Assembly (NCBI RefSeq): GCF_024298825.1
Contig: NZ_CP101153.1
Coordinates: 930,001-994,000 of the forward strand
DNA length: 64,000 bases
Reading direction: 5' to 3'
DNA from: Haloglomus salinum
Lineage (GTDB): Archaea; Halobacteriota; Halobacteria; Halobacteriales; Haloarculaceae
Shown here: positions 1-8,174 of the stretch, one piece after another
Layout: each line of letters begins with the position of its first letter
Numbering within the stretch: the first letter of the stretch is position 1
Notes under the pieces: model-generated
The model's input: only the letters and a program-made list of their open reading frames with translations
The model's database searches: none
Told to the model about the DNA's origin: nothing
Position numbers and translations under genes: made by a program

Positions 1-30
1 TTTAAGTCGAGGACTCGGATACCCGTGGAC

Positions 31-687
31 ATGCGGTACCTGACGGTCCGACTGGTCCCCCGGGAAGAGCCGGGATTCCACCCCCTCGGCGAGCGACTGC
101 TGGCGGAGCCCTCCCTCCAGCGCGAGGCGGTCCATCACTTCGAACTCCTCGACGACGGGACGCTCCTGTTGCTCGCGGAGGGGAGCGGCGACCGCGACCG
201 CTACGAGGAGATCATGGCGTCCGAACCCACCGTCCGTGACTACATGGTCTCGGGCAGGGAGCGATGGATGGCGGTCAGCCAGTTCGAGACGAACGAGGCT
301 ATCCGGGAGGTACTGGCGTGGCAGCAGCGCGAGGACATCGTCGTCGAGACGCCGGTGCAGTTCCAGCAGGACGGGAGCCAGCAGATGACACTCATCGGCG
401 AGGACGAATCGTTCCGGGCGCTGTACGAGGAGGCGACATCGCAGGACTCGTTCGACATCGAGGTCGTCGAGACCGGCGAGTACACACCGGACACCGACCG
501 GCTGGCCCGGACGCTCACCACCAGGCAGCAGGAGATCATGGCCGCGGCCGTCGACCTCGGCTACTACCGGGAACCACGGGAGGCCACACACGAGGACATC
601 GCCGGGGCGCTCGACCTGTCGCCGTCCGCCGTCGGCAAGCATCTGCGCCGGATCGAGGAACGGGTGTTCGCCGCGCTGGCCAGGTGA
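31..687 (+). CDS. Bat-type helix-turn-helix transcription regulator
   Basis: Probable DNA-binding regulator of the haloarchaeal bacterio-opsin-activator (HTH_10) kind, 218 residues. The C-terminal segment that begins 'LTTRQQEIMAAAVDLGYY' and continues through 'THEDIAGALDLSPSAVGKHL' is the characteristic HTH; the first ~150 residues look like the variable sensor/effector domain of these proteins, whose ligand cannot be told. The ATG at 31 is chosen because a TTTAAG TATA-like box lies at 1-6, the right distance for a leaderless transcript; an in-frame GTG at 25 is the alternative. The gene sits alone ahead of the DUF2240 pair, with 55 bases between. Family assignment is firm; target genes are unknown. 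Confidence 0.85.
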   Translation: MRYLTVRLVPREEPGFHPLGERLLAEPSLQREAVHHFELLDDGTLLLLAEGSGDRDRYEEIMASEPTVRDYMVSGRERWMAVSQFETNEAIREVLAWQQREDIVVETPVQFQQDGSQQMTLIGEDESFRALYEEATSQDSFDIEVVETGEYTPDTDRLARTLTTRQQEIMAAAVDLGYYREPREATHEDIAGALDLSPSAVGKHLRRIEERVFAALAR

Positions 688-742
688 CCACGTCCAGCGT
701 CGCACCGACCGATATATGCCCGCCGCCGAACACGACGCCTGC

Positions 743-1183
743 ATGAGCCTGCGCGTCGCCATCGGGGCCCCGTTCCAGCGCGAGGGGACCTCGGAACTCC
801 CGGAGGGGACGTTCTTCAAGAAGCTCTCGCTCGACTGGGAGTGGTTCACGCCGGACCAGGCCCGCCGTCTGGCGGACATCGGCGTCGGCGAGGGCCTGCT
901 GAAGCGCGAGGAGAACCGCCTCGTCGCACAGTTCGACCCCGCCACGGTGGAGGTGCCCGAGGAGTTCCAGCCCGACGAGTCGCTGCTCCAGGAGCGCTCG
1001 ACGTTCGACCGCGTCCTCTCGGCGCTCGCGGGCGAGGGCGTCGAGAAGCAGGAGGCCGTCGCGTCGATGAACCGGCTGAAGGCCGACCGCGGGCTGACGA
1101 TGGACGGCGCCGCCGTCCTGTACGCCCACCGGCAGGGCGCCGACGTGGCCGGGCTCGCCGAGCGCGCCCGGGAGGAGCTGTAG
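743..1183 (+). CDS. DUF2240 family protein
   Basis: A 146-residue cytoplasmic protein that matches the haloarchaeal/euryarchaeal DUF2240 family, recognised by the opening 'MSLRVAIGAPF', the 'LSLDWEWFTPDQARRL' segment and a winged-helix-like C-terminal half. Function is unknown; the family looks like a small nucleic-acid-binding protein. The ATG at 743 is preferred to one at 716, because TATAT at 713-717 stands 28 bases upstream (leaderless promoter) and overlaps the earlier ATG. The stop overlaps the GTG of the next gene (TAGTG), so the two are translationally coupled. Confidence 0.8.
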   Translation: MSLRVAIGAPFQREGTSELPEGTFFKKLSLDWEWFTPDQARRLADIGVGEGLLKREENRLVAQFDPATVEVPEEFQPDESLLQERSTFDRVLSALAGEGVEKQEAVASMNRLKADRGLTMDGAAVLYAHRQGADVAGLAERAREEL

Positions 1184-1629
1184 TGGTCGACGAGCGCGTC
1201 ACGGACGGCCGACGCATCGCACAGCTGCTCGCCGCGGAGCTACGCGGCCACGAGCGCGGCGCGCTCGGTCGGCTGGCGGTCACGGACGTACGCGACGTCG
1301 AGGGGAGCGAACACGGCGAGTTCGCCTACGGCGTGGCGCTCCTGCCACCGGGCGAGACGGCCGACCGACGCAACCCGGACGTGGAGACGCGCGCGGCGGT
1401 CGAGCGGCTGGCCGACGTGTACGTCCACGAGAGTCGGGCGCGTGTGGAGTTCCGCATCGCGCCCGACGCGGCCGCCGACGCTGGGCGGGAGGCGGCCGCC
1501 GAGGAGGCGTCGGGCCTGCGTGTCCGCCCGAAAGCGACCACACCGCCGCGGACGATTCTCTTCCTGGAGTCGGGTGTCGCCGCGAAGCGGGCGCTTCCGG
1601 TGTTCCGGGCTGTCGTCGAGGAGGGGTAG
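1183..1629 (+). CDS. Conserved haloarchaeal hypothetical protein coupled to DUF2240
   Basis: A 148-residue protein that starts with GTG overlapping the stop of the DUF2240 gene. No family was recognised. It is Arg/Glu/Ala-rich, with an N-terminal helix, a central segment 'YVHESRARVEFRI' that looks like a beta strand, and no signal peptide or membrane segment. Codon use (GC-rich third positions) agrees with real coding sequence and the overlap supports expression as one operon. A role shared with DUF2240 is inference only. Confidence 0.65.
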   Translation: MVDERVTDGRRIAQLLAAELRGHERGALGRLAVTDVRDVEGSEHGEFAYGVALLPPGETADRRNPDVETRAAVERLADVYVHESRARVEFRIAPDAAADAGREAAAEEASGLRVRPKATTPPRTILFLESGVAAKRALPVFRAVVEEG

Positions 1630-1709
1630 CTGGTCGTCAGCAAGAGTCGGCACGGCCCTGCGTGCCCAGCGCCCGGAAGTTCAAGTGTGAGAGTGGCGTA
1701 ACAGCTCGT

Positions 1710-1991
1710 ATGAGCCAGGTCGCGAGGCGAATCGCGGAGGAGGTCCACGACGAGCCACATCTGGAGGGCCGGCGCCTCACCGTCCGCTTCGTGAAGGAGC
1801 AGGTCGAGGACCGTGGTCTCGATCCCCGGACGGTCGCGGACCGCCACGACCTGGACCTCGCGGACGTATACCGGGCACTCACGTACTACCACGACCATCC
1901 CGAGGAGATGCGGGCCGTCGAGCGTCGGCGCCAGTGGGCCATCGAGGAGCACGAGCGCCTGACGACCGACCCCGACGACGTCCGCGACTGA
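1710..1991 (+). CDS. DUF433 family antitoxin
   Basis: A 93-residue DUF433 protein, the antitoxin half of a VapBC-like module. The fold is an HTH-type domain: 'LTVRFVKEQVEDRGLDPRTV' followed by 'DLADVYRALTYYHDHPEEM' is typical of DUF433, whose members bind DNA and neutralise a DUF5615 PIN-like partner. The ATG at 1710 fits the family start better than one at 1662. The stop TGA overlaps the ATG of the toxin reading frame (TGATG at 1989-1993), the usual arrangement. The antitoxin is intact although the toxin downstream is frameshifted. Confidence 0.85.
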   Translation: MSQVARRIAEEVHDEPHLEGRRLTVRFVKEQVEDRGLDPRTVADRHDLDLADVYRALTYYHDHPEEMRAVERRRQWAIEEHERLTTDPDDVRD

Positions 1992-2307
1992 TGGGGTACC
2001 GGATACTCGCCGACGAGAACGTCGAGCGAGCGACAATCAACTACCTCCACAAACTCGACCACGACATCGAGTGGCTCGGGGCCGACGACGAGGAGATCGC
2101 CCGGTACGCCCGCGAGACCGACCGGCTGATCTCACCCAGGACGACGACTTCTTCACCGAACTGGACATCGAGCGGACGGCAGGAGTCCTCTTCCAGCAGG
2201 ACGGGACGCTCTCGGCGCGCGAAGTCGGCGATATCGTCCACGAACTATCGGAGTACGTCGACCAGTCCGCGGTCGTCCTCGAATACGTGAGTCGGAACTG
2301 GTTGTGA
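1991..2307 (+). pseudogene. DUF5615 PIN-like toxin, frameshifted
   Basis: Toxin half of the DUF433/DUF5615 module, a predicted PIN-fold RNase. The first frame gives 'MGYRILADENVERATINYL' and goes to '...RETDRLI' at about 2131. It then turns into nonsense, while the family sequence resumes at once in another frame as 'LTQDDDFFTELDIERTAGVL' and runs to the stop at 2307. Adding one base near 2131 (ATC-CTC-ACC-CAG) would restore a 105-residue product, the normal family length. The acidic residues of 'TQDDDF', part of the predicted active site, are lost in the broken frame. It is either a recent inactivating deletion or a sequencing error; programmed frameshifting is possible but no slippery run is visible. 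Confidence 0.8.
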
Positions 2308-2313
2308 CGACCG

Positions 2314-2955
2314 TTACTCGAGAACCTCGACCGAGAGCGAGAAGCCCCACGTGAACGTGGCGCTCGGGTCGTCGCCGGAGCGCGCACGCGGGTCCTTCCA
2401 GACCTCCACCTGTTCCTCCCAGCGGTACGTCCCCGGCGGGAAGTAGCCCCGGTGCTGGTAGTCGTCCCAGACCTCGTACTCGTTGGTGAGCGACGCACCG
2501 CCGGGGTAGGTGCGGGGATTGCAACCGTACAGGGCGTAGCCGCGTCGGCCACGGGTCTCGGGCACCCACCGCTCGCCGGTGCGGTCCTCCGGTGCCAGTG
2601 CGTCGGGCGGGGGGAGCCACAGCCCCGTGGGGTCGTCGCTGCCGGCCTTCATGCGGTTGAACAGGCAGCAGCCGTCCTCGCTCACCGAGATGGCCCGCTT
2701 CGGCGCGAGGTTCGTCGTCGTGACCGTGATGCGGGGCGGATGCTCGGCGTTCGCAACTGGCTCGAGCAACTCGACCTCCATCCGGACATCGTGCTCGTCC
2801 ACCACGTCGTCCACCTGGGCGACGGCCACCCACCGCTCGTCGGTGTCGGGTCCCAGCAGGTGTCGGCCGGCTCCCGGCGCGACCATCCCCTTGCACCCGG
2901 CCAGCCCCGCGAGCCCCGCAGCACCGGCGGCCGCGAGGTACGCGCGTCGCTTCAT
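2314..2955 (-). CDS. Secreted lipoprotein of unknown function
   Basis: A 213-residue envelope protein. It opens 'MKRRAYLAAAGAAGLAGLAGC', a twin-arginine-like signal with a lipobox ending in Cys21, so a membrane-anchored lipoprotein is expected. The mature part is beta-rich ('ITVTTTNLAPKRAISVS', 'FTWGFSLSVEV') and has two Cys in 'DGCCLF'; it resembles small Ig-like haloarchaeal surface proteins, but no named family was recognised. The start at 2955 is set by the signal peptide; the reading frame opens further upstream. An operator-like set of CCAGT half-sites lies just before the gene. Confidence 0.7.
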   Translation of the reverse strand: MKRRAYLAAAGAAGLAGLAGCKGMVAPGAGRHLLGPDTDERWVAVAQVDDVVDEHDVRMEVELLEPVANAEHPPRITVTTTNLAPKRAISVSEDGCCLFNRMKAGSDDPTGLWLPPPDALAPEDRTGERWVPETRGRRGYALYGCNPRTYPGGASLTNEYEVWDDYQHRGYFPPGTYRWEEQVEVWKDPRARSGDDPSATFTWGFSLSVEVLE

Positions 2956-2964
2956 TGTAACCAG

Positions 2965-2998
2965 CCAGTGTATCGACTGGCATAAGCTATATGCCAGT
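2965..2998 (-). promoter_or_regulatory. Operator-like cluster of CCAGT/ACTGG half-sites
   Basis: Three alternating half-sites, CCAGT (2965-2969), ACTGG (2976-2980) and CCAGT (2994-2998), lie directly before the lipoprotein gene. The outer two form a 23-bp dyad (2976-2998) with nine-base arms, ACTGGCATA/TATGCCAGT, and a five-base centre. The AT-rich centre would overlap the TATA region of the minus-strand promoter, so a repressor bound here could block initiation. The binding protein is unknown. Confidence 0.45.
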
Positions 2999-3101
2999 CT
3001 GAACGGCAATTACAACCCTAGCAGTGGATATAATACCCGAGAGTTTGAAATAACCAAAATACCGCAGAGGAAACCGCATAATCTCGCCGGGAGAGCTCCC
3101 C

Positions 3102-3914
3102 TCACATCTCGGCCGCGTGCGCGAACACGAACTCCCGGAGCAGTTTCGCCCCCAGTACCGCGGCCTGCCCGTCGTCGCGGTCGTTGACCTCCACGCAGTC
3201 GAAGCCGTCGGCGTGGGGCGCGACGGTCCGCACCACGTCTCGCATCTCCCGGCTCGACAGACCGAACGGCTCGGGGGTGCCCGTCCCGGGGGCGACCGAG
3301 GGGTCGGCGGCGTCGACATCGACGCTCAGGTAGACGGATTCGTCGTCGAAATCGGCCACCCAGTCGGGCACCGCTTCGGGTGGAACGGCCTCCACGTCGG
3401 CCTCGCTCGCTCGCTCCCACTCGGCCTCGCTACCCGCTCGCGCGCCCAGCACGACCGCCTCGTCCGCGACTTCGAGCGCGTGCCGGGTGACGGTGCTGTG
3501 CGAGAGCGGGTCGCCGCCGAGTTCCTCGCGGAGGTCGAGGTGCGCGTCCAGACAGACGAAGACATCCGGGTCCACCGCACGGACGCCCGCAATCGAGACG
3601 GTGTGCTCGCCGCCCACGAGTAGCGGGACGGCCCCGCCGTCGGCCCGGATATCGCCCAGCTGGTCGGTGAGGAAGTCGAGATACTCGTCGGCGTCGGCCC
3701 ACGGCTCCACATCGTCGGCGTCGTGGACCGCGCAGTCGGTGAACAGCTGGTCCGTGCGGTGGTCGTAGTTCTCGAAGCCCCGGGCGTAGCGCCGGACCTG
3801 CGCGGGGCCGAACCGCGTGCCGGGCTGGAAGGAGGTCGAGCGGTCCAGCGGCGCGCCGACGAGGACGTAGTCGCCGTCGGAACGGGATGCAGTCGCGCCA
3901 GGGAACTGTATCAT
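3102..3914 (-). CDS. Agmatinase/ureohydrolase family enzyme, linked to eIF5A
   Basis: A 270-residue member of the arginase/agmatinase superfamily, binuclear Mn2+ hydrolases. All metal-ligand motifs are present: GGEH (His104), DAHLD (Asp123, His125, Asp127) and 'SVDVDAADPSVAPGT' (Asp199, Asp201). The likely reaction is hydrolysis of agmatine, or of an agmatine-conjugated lysine, releasing urea. It follows the eIF5A gene by 35 bases on the same strand; in haloarchaea this pairing goes with a hypusine route that uses agmatine, for which an agmatinase-like enzyme has been implicated in Haloferax. That makes action on modified eIF5A more likely than bulk polyamine synthesis. The start MIQFPGA is set by family alignment. 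Confidence 0.88.
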   Translation of the reverse strand: MIQFPGATASRSDGDYVLVGAPLDRSTSFQPGTRFGPAQVRRYARGFENYDHRTDQLFTDCAVHDADDVEPWADADEYLDFLTDQLGDIRADGGAVPLLVGGEHTVSIAGVRAVDPDVFVCLDAHLDLREELGGDPLSHSTVTRHALEVADEAVVLGARAGSEAEWERASEADVEAVPPEAVPDWVADFDDESVYLSVDVDAADPSVAPGTGTPEPFGLSSREMRDVVRTVAPHADGFDCVEVNDRDDGQAAVLGAKLLREFVFAHAAEM

Positions 3915-3949
3915 CAGGAGAGGAACGGGCCGGGAATCGTCGCGTGGCC

Positions 3950-4324
3950 TCAGACCAGCTTGCGGTTGCCCTCGTACTCGAGGTACTCGATCTCGTCGTC
4001 GGCCGTGATGTCCTCGCTGCCAGGGATGCGCATCGTGATGGTCTCGTACGTCTCGAGGTCCATCACCTGCATCTCGCCGCTGTCGGTGGAGACGACCTGG
4101 CCCTGCTTGCGCTCGATGATGGGGACCCACACCTTCGCGTCGACGGGCTGGGTGAAGTTGCGCTTCTGGCCGTCGAAGACACCCGTTCCCTCCACACGGG
4201 CCTTCGCGCTGCCGTGCTTGCCGGGTTTGGACGTGCTGTACGCCGTGATCTTCGACGGCGTGTCCTCGATCATCACGTAGTTCCCCTCCTGCAGTTCGCG
4301 AACCTCCGTCTGCTCTCGCGCCAT
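3950..4324 (-). CDS. eif5A: Translation factor IF-5A
   Basis: The archaeal homologue of eIF5A, 124 residues, the expected length. It promotes peptide-bond formation and termination on stalled ribosomes and carries a hypusine-type modification. The signature '[17 protein letters not shown]' contains the modified lysine, Lys36. The N-terminal SH3-like and C-terminal OB-fold halves both appear complete. A strong TATA box lies 28 bases before the ATG, so the mRNA is probably leaderless. The neighbouring agmatinase-family gene downstream belongs to the modification pathway. Confidence 0.97.
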   Translation of the reverse strand: MAREQTEVRELQEGNYVMIEDTPSKITAYSTSKPGKHGSAKARVEGTGVFDGQKRNFTQPVDAKVWVPIIERKQGQVVSTDSGEMQVMDLETYETITMRIPGSEDITADDEIEYLEYEGNRKLV

Positions 4325-4346
4325 GCTCTGGCGTTCCGGTTGCGCC

Positions 4347-4355
4347 GGTATAAAC
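4347..4355 (-). promoter_or_regulatory. TATA box of eIF5A
   Basis: On the minus strand the sequence reads GTTTATACC, centred about 28 bases before the eIF5A ATG at 4324. This is the spacing expected for a leaderless haloarchaeal transcript, and it stands out from the GC-rich surroundings. Confidence 0.6.
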
Positions 4356-4405
4356 GGTACGGAACGGGGGAGCGGTCGTCCTGCGCCGGCAGACGCACTC
4401 CCGGA

Positions 4406-4436
4406 GTCGGGGCCGTTGTCGGGGCCGTTGTCGGGG
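4406..4436. repeat. 12-bp tandem repeat, 2.6 copies
   Basis: The unit GTCGGGGCCGTT occurs at 4406-4417 and 4418-4429, followed by a partial third copy. It lies just past the stop of the CPBP protease gene (which ends at 4445 on the minus strand), before the eIF5A promoter region. No function is evident; it may be a slippage product. Confidence 0.6.
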
Positions 4437-4444
4437 GGCCTCCC

Positions 4445-5242
4445 TCAGAGGCCGGCTGTGCCCACGTACGCGAACACGAACAGCGTCGCGTTGTAGAACC
4501 CGTGGAGCAGCGCCGGCACGACGATGTTCCGGGTGCGCTCGTAGGCCACGCCCAGCACCGTCGAGAGGACGAAGATGATGGCGACGGTCGTCAGGGTGGC
4601 GCCGAGCGCGCCGACGACGGCGAACGCGTGGATGCTGGCGAACAGCGCGCCCGCGCCGACGACGGCACCGACCGGGCCGACGGTGGCCCGGAGGCGGCCC
4701 TGAACCGCACCCCGGAACAGTATCTCCTCGGCGGGACCGATGGCGACCACCGAGAGGGCCGCCAGCGCAAGGAAGAGGACGGGCATCGCCTCGCCGAAGC
4801 CACCGATGGCGTTGGGTGCCGCCTCGACACCGAGGCTGGCGAGCGCGACCAGGCTGACCGTCACGCCGGCCAGGGCGAGCAGGGTGCCGCCGGTAATCCA
4901 GCCCACGTCACGCCGCGTCGGGCGCCGGGCTGGGATTGCGACCCCGTACTGCCGGGCGAACCAGAGCCCCACGGCGGCGTAGCCGGCCATCGTGAGGACC
5001 GTGCTAGCGAGCAGGGTCGGCGGCGCGAACGCCGCCGCGCCCGTCAGGAAGACCTCGACGATGACGGGGACGAGCCCGAGGAGGGTCCCGGCGAGGAGGC
5101 CGAGAACGGTCAATCCGGCGGCGACCAGCGCCGCGCGAGCGACTGCCCGCGCGTCGCGCCGGCCCCCGCGTGCGGTCGCATCGCTGGGGCGCTCGCCCGC
5201 GGCGTCGGCCCTGCGGATGGCGGAGATGGCGTCTGAACTCAT
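4445..5242 (-). CDS. CPBP family intramembrane metalloprotease
   Basis: A 265-residue polytopic membrane protein of the CAAX protease/bacteriocin-processing (CPBP, Abi) family. The catalytic motifs are visible: EEILFR (Glu172, Glu173, Arg177), FASIH (His205) and HGFYN (His247, Asn251). Seven to eight hydrophobic segments follow a ~35-residue charged cytoplasmic N-terminus. Such enzymes cleave within the membrane or process prenylated or secreted peptides; the haloarchaeal substrates are unknown. It is monocistronic. Confidence 0.9.
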   Translation of the reverse strand: MSSDAISAIRRADAAGERPSDATARGGRRDARAVARAALVAAGLTVLGLLAGTLLGLVPVIVEVFLTGAAAFAPPTLLASTVLTMAGYAAVGLWFARQYGVAIPARRPTRRDVGWITGGTLLALAGVTVSLVALASLGVEAAPNAIGGFGEAMPVLFLALAALSVVAIGPAEEILFRGAVQGRLRATVGPVGAVVGAGALFASIHAFAVVGALGATLTTVAIIFVLSTVLGVAYERTRNIVVPALLHGFYNATLFVFAYVGTAGL

Positions 5243-5360
5243 GCTACTGGTCCGGCCGCCCCACCGACTCGGGGCCGGGCTCGACGACCGGAGGTACCCG
5301 ATAGTACGCGCGGCGAGAGCATCAACACAGCAGGTCCCGTGCTACCTCGGACGGACGTTC

Positions 5361-5975
5361 CTACCCGGACAGCTCGGCCAGCACGAACAGCGCCTCGCTC
5401 CCGAGGGGGTCGTCGACGAGGCGCTCCCAGACCACCTCGAATCCCGCGTCCCGGAGCTGGTCGAGCGTGGTGGCGCGGCCGGGCGTCGACCAGAACATCG
5501 GGTGGCCGCTCCGGAGCCAGTCGCTGGCCGTCGAGTTCCCGCTCCCCCGGCCGACGGTAAGCAGGAGCCGTCCACCCGGCCGCAGCACGCGCGCGAACTC
5601 CCGGTAGACGGCGGGATGCTCCTCGTGTGGGACGTGGAAGACGGAGTGGTAGGCGGTCACGGCGTCGGCGCTGTCGTCCGCAACGGGGAGCGCAGTCATG
5701 TCACCCTGCAGGAGTGGCGCGTCGGCAATCCGCTCCCGTGCGAGGCCCAACTGGACGCGGGAGAAATCCAGTCCCAGCGTGTCTGCGGGGAGGTTCGCCA
5801 GCGTCCGGGCGCCGTCGCCACAGCCCACGTCGAGAACCGTCGCGTCGTCGGGCAGGTCGGCCACGAGTTCGTCCAGCAGGGCGGCGTCCGGGCCGTCCGG
5901 GTTCCGCATCCGCGCGTAGTCGTCGGCCACCGCGTCCCACGCCTCGCGGACCCGCCGGCGTCGCTGGTCGCTCAT
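5361..5975 (-). CDS. Class I SAM-dependent methyltransferase
   Basis: A 204-residue Rossmann-fold methyltransferase, UbiE/type-11-like. Motif I is 'VLDVGCGDGARTL' (about 47-59), the acidic end of strand 2 is 'LGLDFS', and the post-motif region is 'VLRPGGRLLLTVGRG'. The product binds S-adenosylmethionine; the acceptor is unknown. The ATG at 5975 is preferred over an upstream frame-open start because the family begins just before the 'AWDAVADDYAR' helix. It stands between the CPBP and Rieske genes with no clear operon link. Confidence 0.85.
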   Translation of the reverse strand: MSDQRRRRVREAWDAVADDYARMRNPDGPDAALLDELVADLPDDATVLDVGCGDGARTLANLPADTLGLDFSRVQLGLARERIADAPLLQGDMTALPVADDSADAVTAYHSVFHVPHEEHPAVYREFARVLRPGGRLLLTVGRGSGNSTASDWLRSGHPMFWSTPGRATTLDQLRDAGFEVVWERLVDDPLGSEALFVLAELSG

Positions 5976-6015
5976 ACGCGTCCTTGGGTTCGGCACGGTA
6001 TGGCGGTTCCGTCGC

Positions 6016-6453
6016 TCAGAACCGCAGGTGCGAGGTGGAGTCGGGGACATCGTCGTCATCGTCGTCGTCGGAGCCAGCGCCGGCCGGCCCCTCGTGGCTG
6101 AACGTCACGTCGTCGTCGGTGAGGTACACCTCGCCGAGTTCCACGGTCACCGCGACCTCGGCCAGGTCCGACCCGGCGGCCGGGCCGTTGTCGCAGTGAC
6201 CGGTCGCGGCGTCGAAGACAGAGCCGTGCTTCGGGCAGACGATACCACCGTCGCGGACGACGGCGCCGATGTCCTCGCGGTAGAGCTCCTGGTCGGTCTC
6301 GTGCTGGCAGTAGTTCCGCCAGGCGGCGACCCCGTCGGCGAGTCGGAGGAGGAACACCTCCTGGAGGGAGCCGCCGGGCTCCTCGACGGTGAACAGCCAG
6401 CCGCCCTGCTCGGGCACGTCGTCCGCGCTCGTCAGGTGCGTGCGGGGGGACAC
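6016..6453 (-). CDS. Rieske [2Fe-2S] protein
   Basis: A soluble 145-residue Rieske ferredoxin. Both cluster motifs are present: Cys49-x-His51 in 'NYCQHETD' and Cys73-x2-His76 in 'VCPKHGSVFD'. There is no membrane anchor and no signal peptide, which suggests an electron donor rather than part of a bc1-type complex. It ends in an acidic run of seven Asp and a short tail. A GTG start at 6453 begins the conserved domain neatly. It is divergent from crtD, 108 bases away, so redox support of carotenoid desaturation is conceivable but unproven. Confidence 0.88.
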   Translation of the reverse strand: MSPRTHLTSADDVPEQGGWLFTVEEPGGSLQEVFLLRLADGVAAWRNYCQHETDQELYREDIGAVVRDGGIVCPKHGSVFDAATGHCDNGPAAGSDLAEVAVTVELGEVYLTDDDVTFSHEGPAGAGSDDDDDDDVPDSTSHLRF

Positions 6454-6561
6454 GGGCGTGGATAACGAGTAGAACCGACAAAACTCCGCTGCCGGACACG
6501 GTCCCCCCTGTGGACCGCCCCGACCGGACGACTTTAGCCCGCGCCAGCCCTTCATGGACGT

Positions 6562-8172
6562 ATGCAAGGGCTCGACGGCGAACGGATCGCCGTAATCGGT
6601 GGCGGTTTCGGTGGCCTCTCGACGGCCTGTTACCTCGCCGACGCCGGTGCGGACGTGACTGTCTTCGAGAAGAACGAGCAGCTCGGGGGGCGTGCCTCCC
6701 GACTCGAGGCGGAGGGGTTCAAATTCGACATGGGGCCCTCCTGGTACCTGATGCCGGACGTGTTCGAGCGGTTCTTCGGCCACTTCGACCGAGCACCCGA
6801 GGACTACTACTCGCTGACGCGGCTCGACCCGCACTATCGGGTCTTCTTCAAGGACGGCGACAGCGTCGACATGGTCGCCGACCGCGAGGCCAACGCCGAG
6901 ACGTTCGAGTCCTACGCCGAGGGTGCCGGCGAGACCTTCCAGAACTACCTCGACACCTCCGAGTACCACTACGAGACGGCGATGGACAACTTCGTCTACG
7001 AGGACCGCACCTCGCTGCGCGACTACGTCGACCTCGACGTGATGAAGGCCGCGCCCGTCGGCCTCAAACTGCTCGGGACGATGGACGGCTACGTCTCGAA
7101 CCACTTCGACCACCCGAAGCTCCAGCAGATCATGCAGTACACGCTGGTGTTCCTCGGGGGCGCGCCGCAGAACACGCCGGCGCTGTACAACATCATGAGC
7201 CACGTCGACTTCAACCTCGGCGTCTACTACCCCGACGGCGGCATCGGCGCCGTCGTCGACGCGCTCGTGGAACTCGGCGGCGAACTCGGCGTGACCTACG
7301 AGACGGGCGCGCCGGTCGAGGAGATCATCACCCGGCGCGAGGGCTTCGAGCTCGTCGTCGGCGAGGCCGCCGAGACGGGGCTCCCGACCCGGACCGAGGG
7401 CGGGAGCGACGCGGCGACGGCCGTCGACGGCGAGCCGGCGGAAGCGACGCCCGACGGCGGCGCGGCGACGGAGCACCGGGCGTCGTTCGACTACGTCGTG
7501 AGCGACGCCGACTACGCCCACACCGAGCAGGAACTGCTCCCCGAACACGAGCGCGGCTACGACGCTGACTACTGGGACTCCCGGACGTACGCGCCGTCGG
7601 CGTTCCTGCTGTACATGGGTGTCGAGGGCGACGTCGACCCGCTGGAGCACCACACGCTCGTCCTCCCGACGGACTGGGACGAGCACTTCGAGACCATCTT
7701 CGACGACCCGGCGTGGCCCGACGACCCCGCCTACTACGTCTGTGTCCCCTCGGAGACGGACCCCACCGTCGCGCCGGAGGGCCACAGCAACCTGTTCGTC
7801 CTCGTCCCCATCGCGCCGGACCTGGAGGACGGCCCCGAGACACGTGAGAAGTACCGCGAACTCGTGCTCGACGACCTCGCCGAGAACACGGGCGTCGAGT
7901 TGCGCGACCGCATCGTCTTCGAGGAGTCGTTCTCCGTCTCGGAGTTCGCCGACCGCTACAACTCGATGCAGGGCACGGCGCTCGGGATGGCCCACACGCT
8001 CCGCCAGACCGCGTTCCTCCGGCCGCCCCACCGCTCGAAGGAGGTCGACGGCCTCTACTTCACGGGGTCGTACACGACGCCCGGTATCGGCGTCCCGATG
8101 TGTCTGGTGAGTGGCCAGCACACCGCCGACTGCGTCATCGAGGACCTCGCGGGGAGCGCCCCCGACCGATAG
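6562..8172 (+). CDS. crtD: Carotenoid 3,4-desaturase (CrtI/CrtD family)
   Basis: A 536-residue FAD-dependent amine-oxidase-fold desaturase. The N-terminal dinucleotide motif is 'IAVIGGGFGGLSTA' (about 9-22), followed by 'FEKNEQLGGRASR', and the C-terminal CrtI signature is 'GLYFTGSYTTPGIGVPM'. Next to lyeJ it is best read as the desaturase of the C50 bacterioruberin pathway, introducing double bonds at C-3,4 of the hydroxylated intermediates. A loop at residues ~267-305 is low-complexity and enriched in Ala, Gly, Glu and Asp, which makes the protein longer than usual. CTTTAG at 6532-6537 lies 28 bases before the ATG (leaderless). It ends two bases before lyeJ. Confidence 0.88.
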   Translation: MQGLDGERIAVIGGGFGGLSTACYLADAGADVTVFEKNEQLGGRASRLEAEGFKFDMGPSWYLMPDVFERFFGHFDRAPEDYYSLTRLDPHYRVFFKDGDSVDMVADREANAETFESYAEGAGETFQNYLDTSEYHYETAMDNFVYEDRTSLRDYVDLDVMKAAPVGLKLLGTMDGYVSNHFDHPKLQQIMQYTLVFLGGAPQNTPALYNIMSHVDFNLGVYYPDGGIGAVVDALVELGGELGVTYETGAPVEEIITRREGFELVVGEAAETGLPTRTEGGSDAATAVDGEPAEATPDGGAATEHRASFDYVVSDADYAHTEQELLPEHERGYDADYWDSRTYAPSAFLLYMGVEGDVDPLEHHTLVLPTDWDEHFETIFDDPAWPDDPAYYVCVPSETDPTVAPEGHSNLFVLVPIAPDLEDGPETREKYRELVLDDLAENTGVELRDRIVFEESFSVSEFADRYNSMQGTALGMAHTLRQTAFLRPPHRSKEVDGLYFTGSYTTPGIGVPMCLVSGQHTADCVIEDLAGSAPDR

Positions 8173-8174
8173 CC

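Noticed and set aside
1934-2290. Programmed frameshift in the DUF5615 gene
   Set aside because: No run of identical bases or other slippery site is seen near 2131; deletion or sequencing error is simpler.
6016-8121. Very long minus-strand frame of 701 codons over the carotenoid gene
   Set aside because: Only the last part (6016-6453) is the Rieske protein. The rest is antisense to crtD, Arg/Val-rich, and an artefact of high GC in the third codon position.
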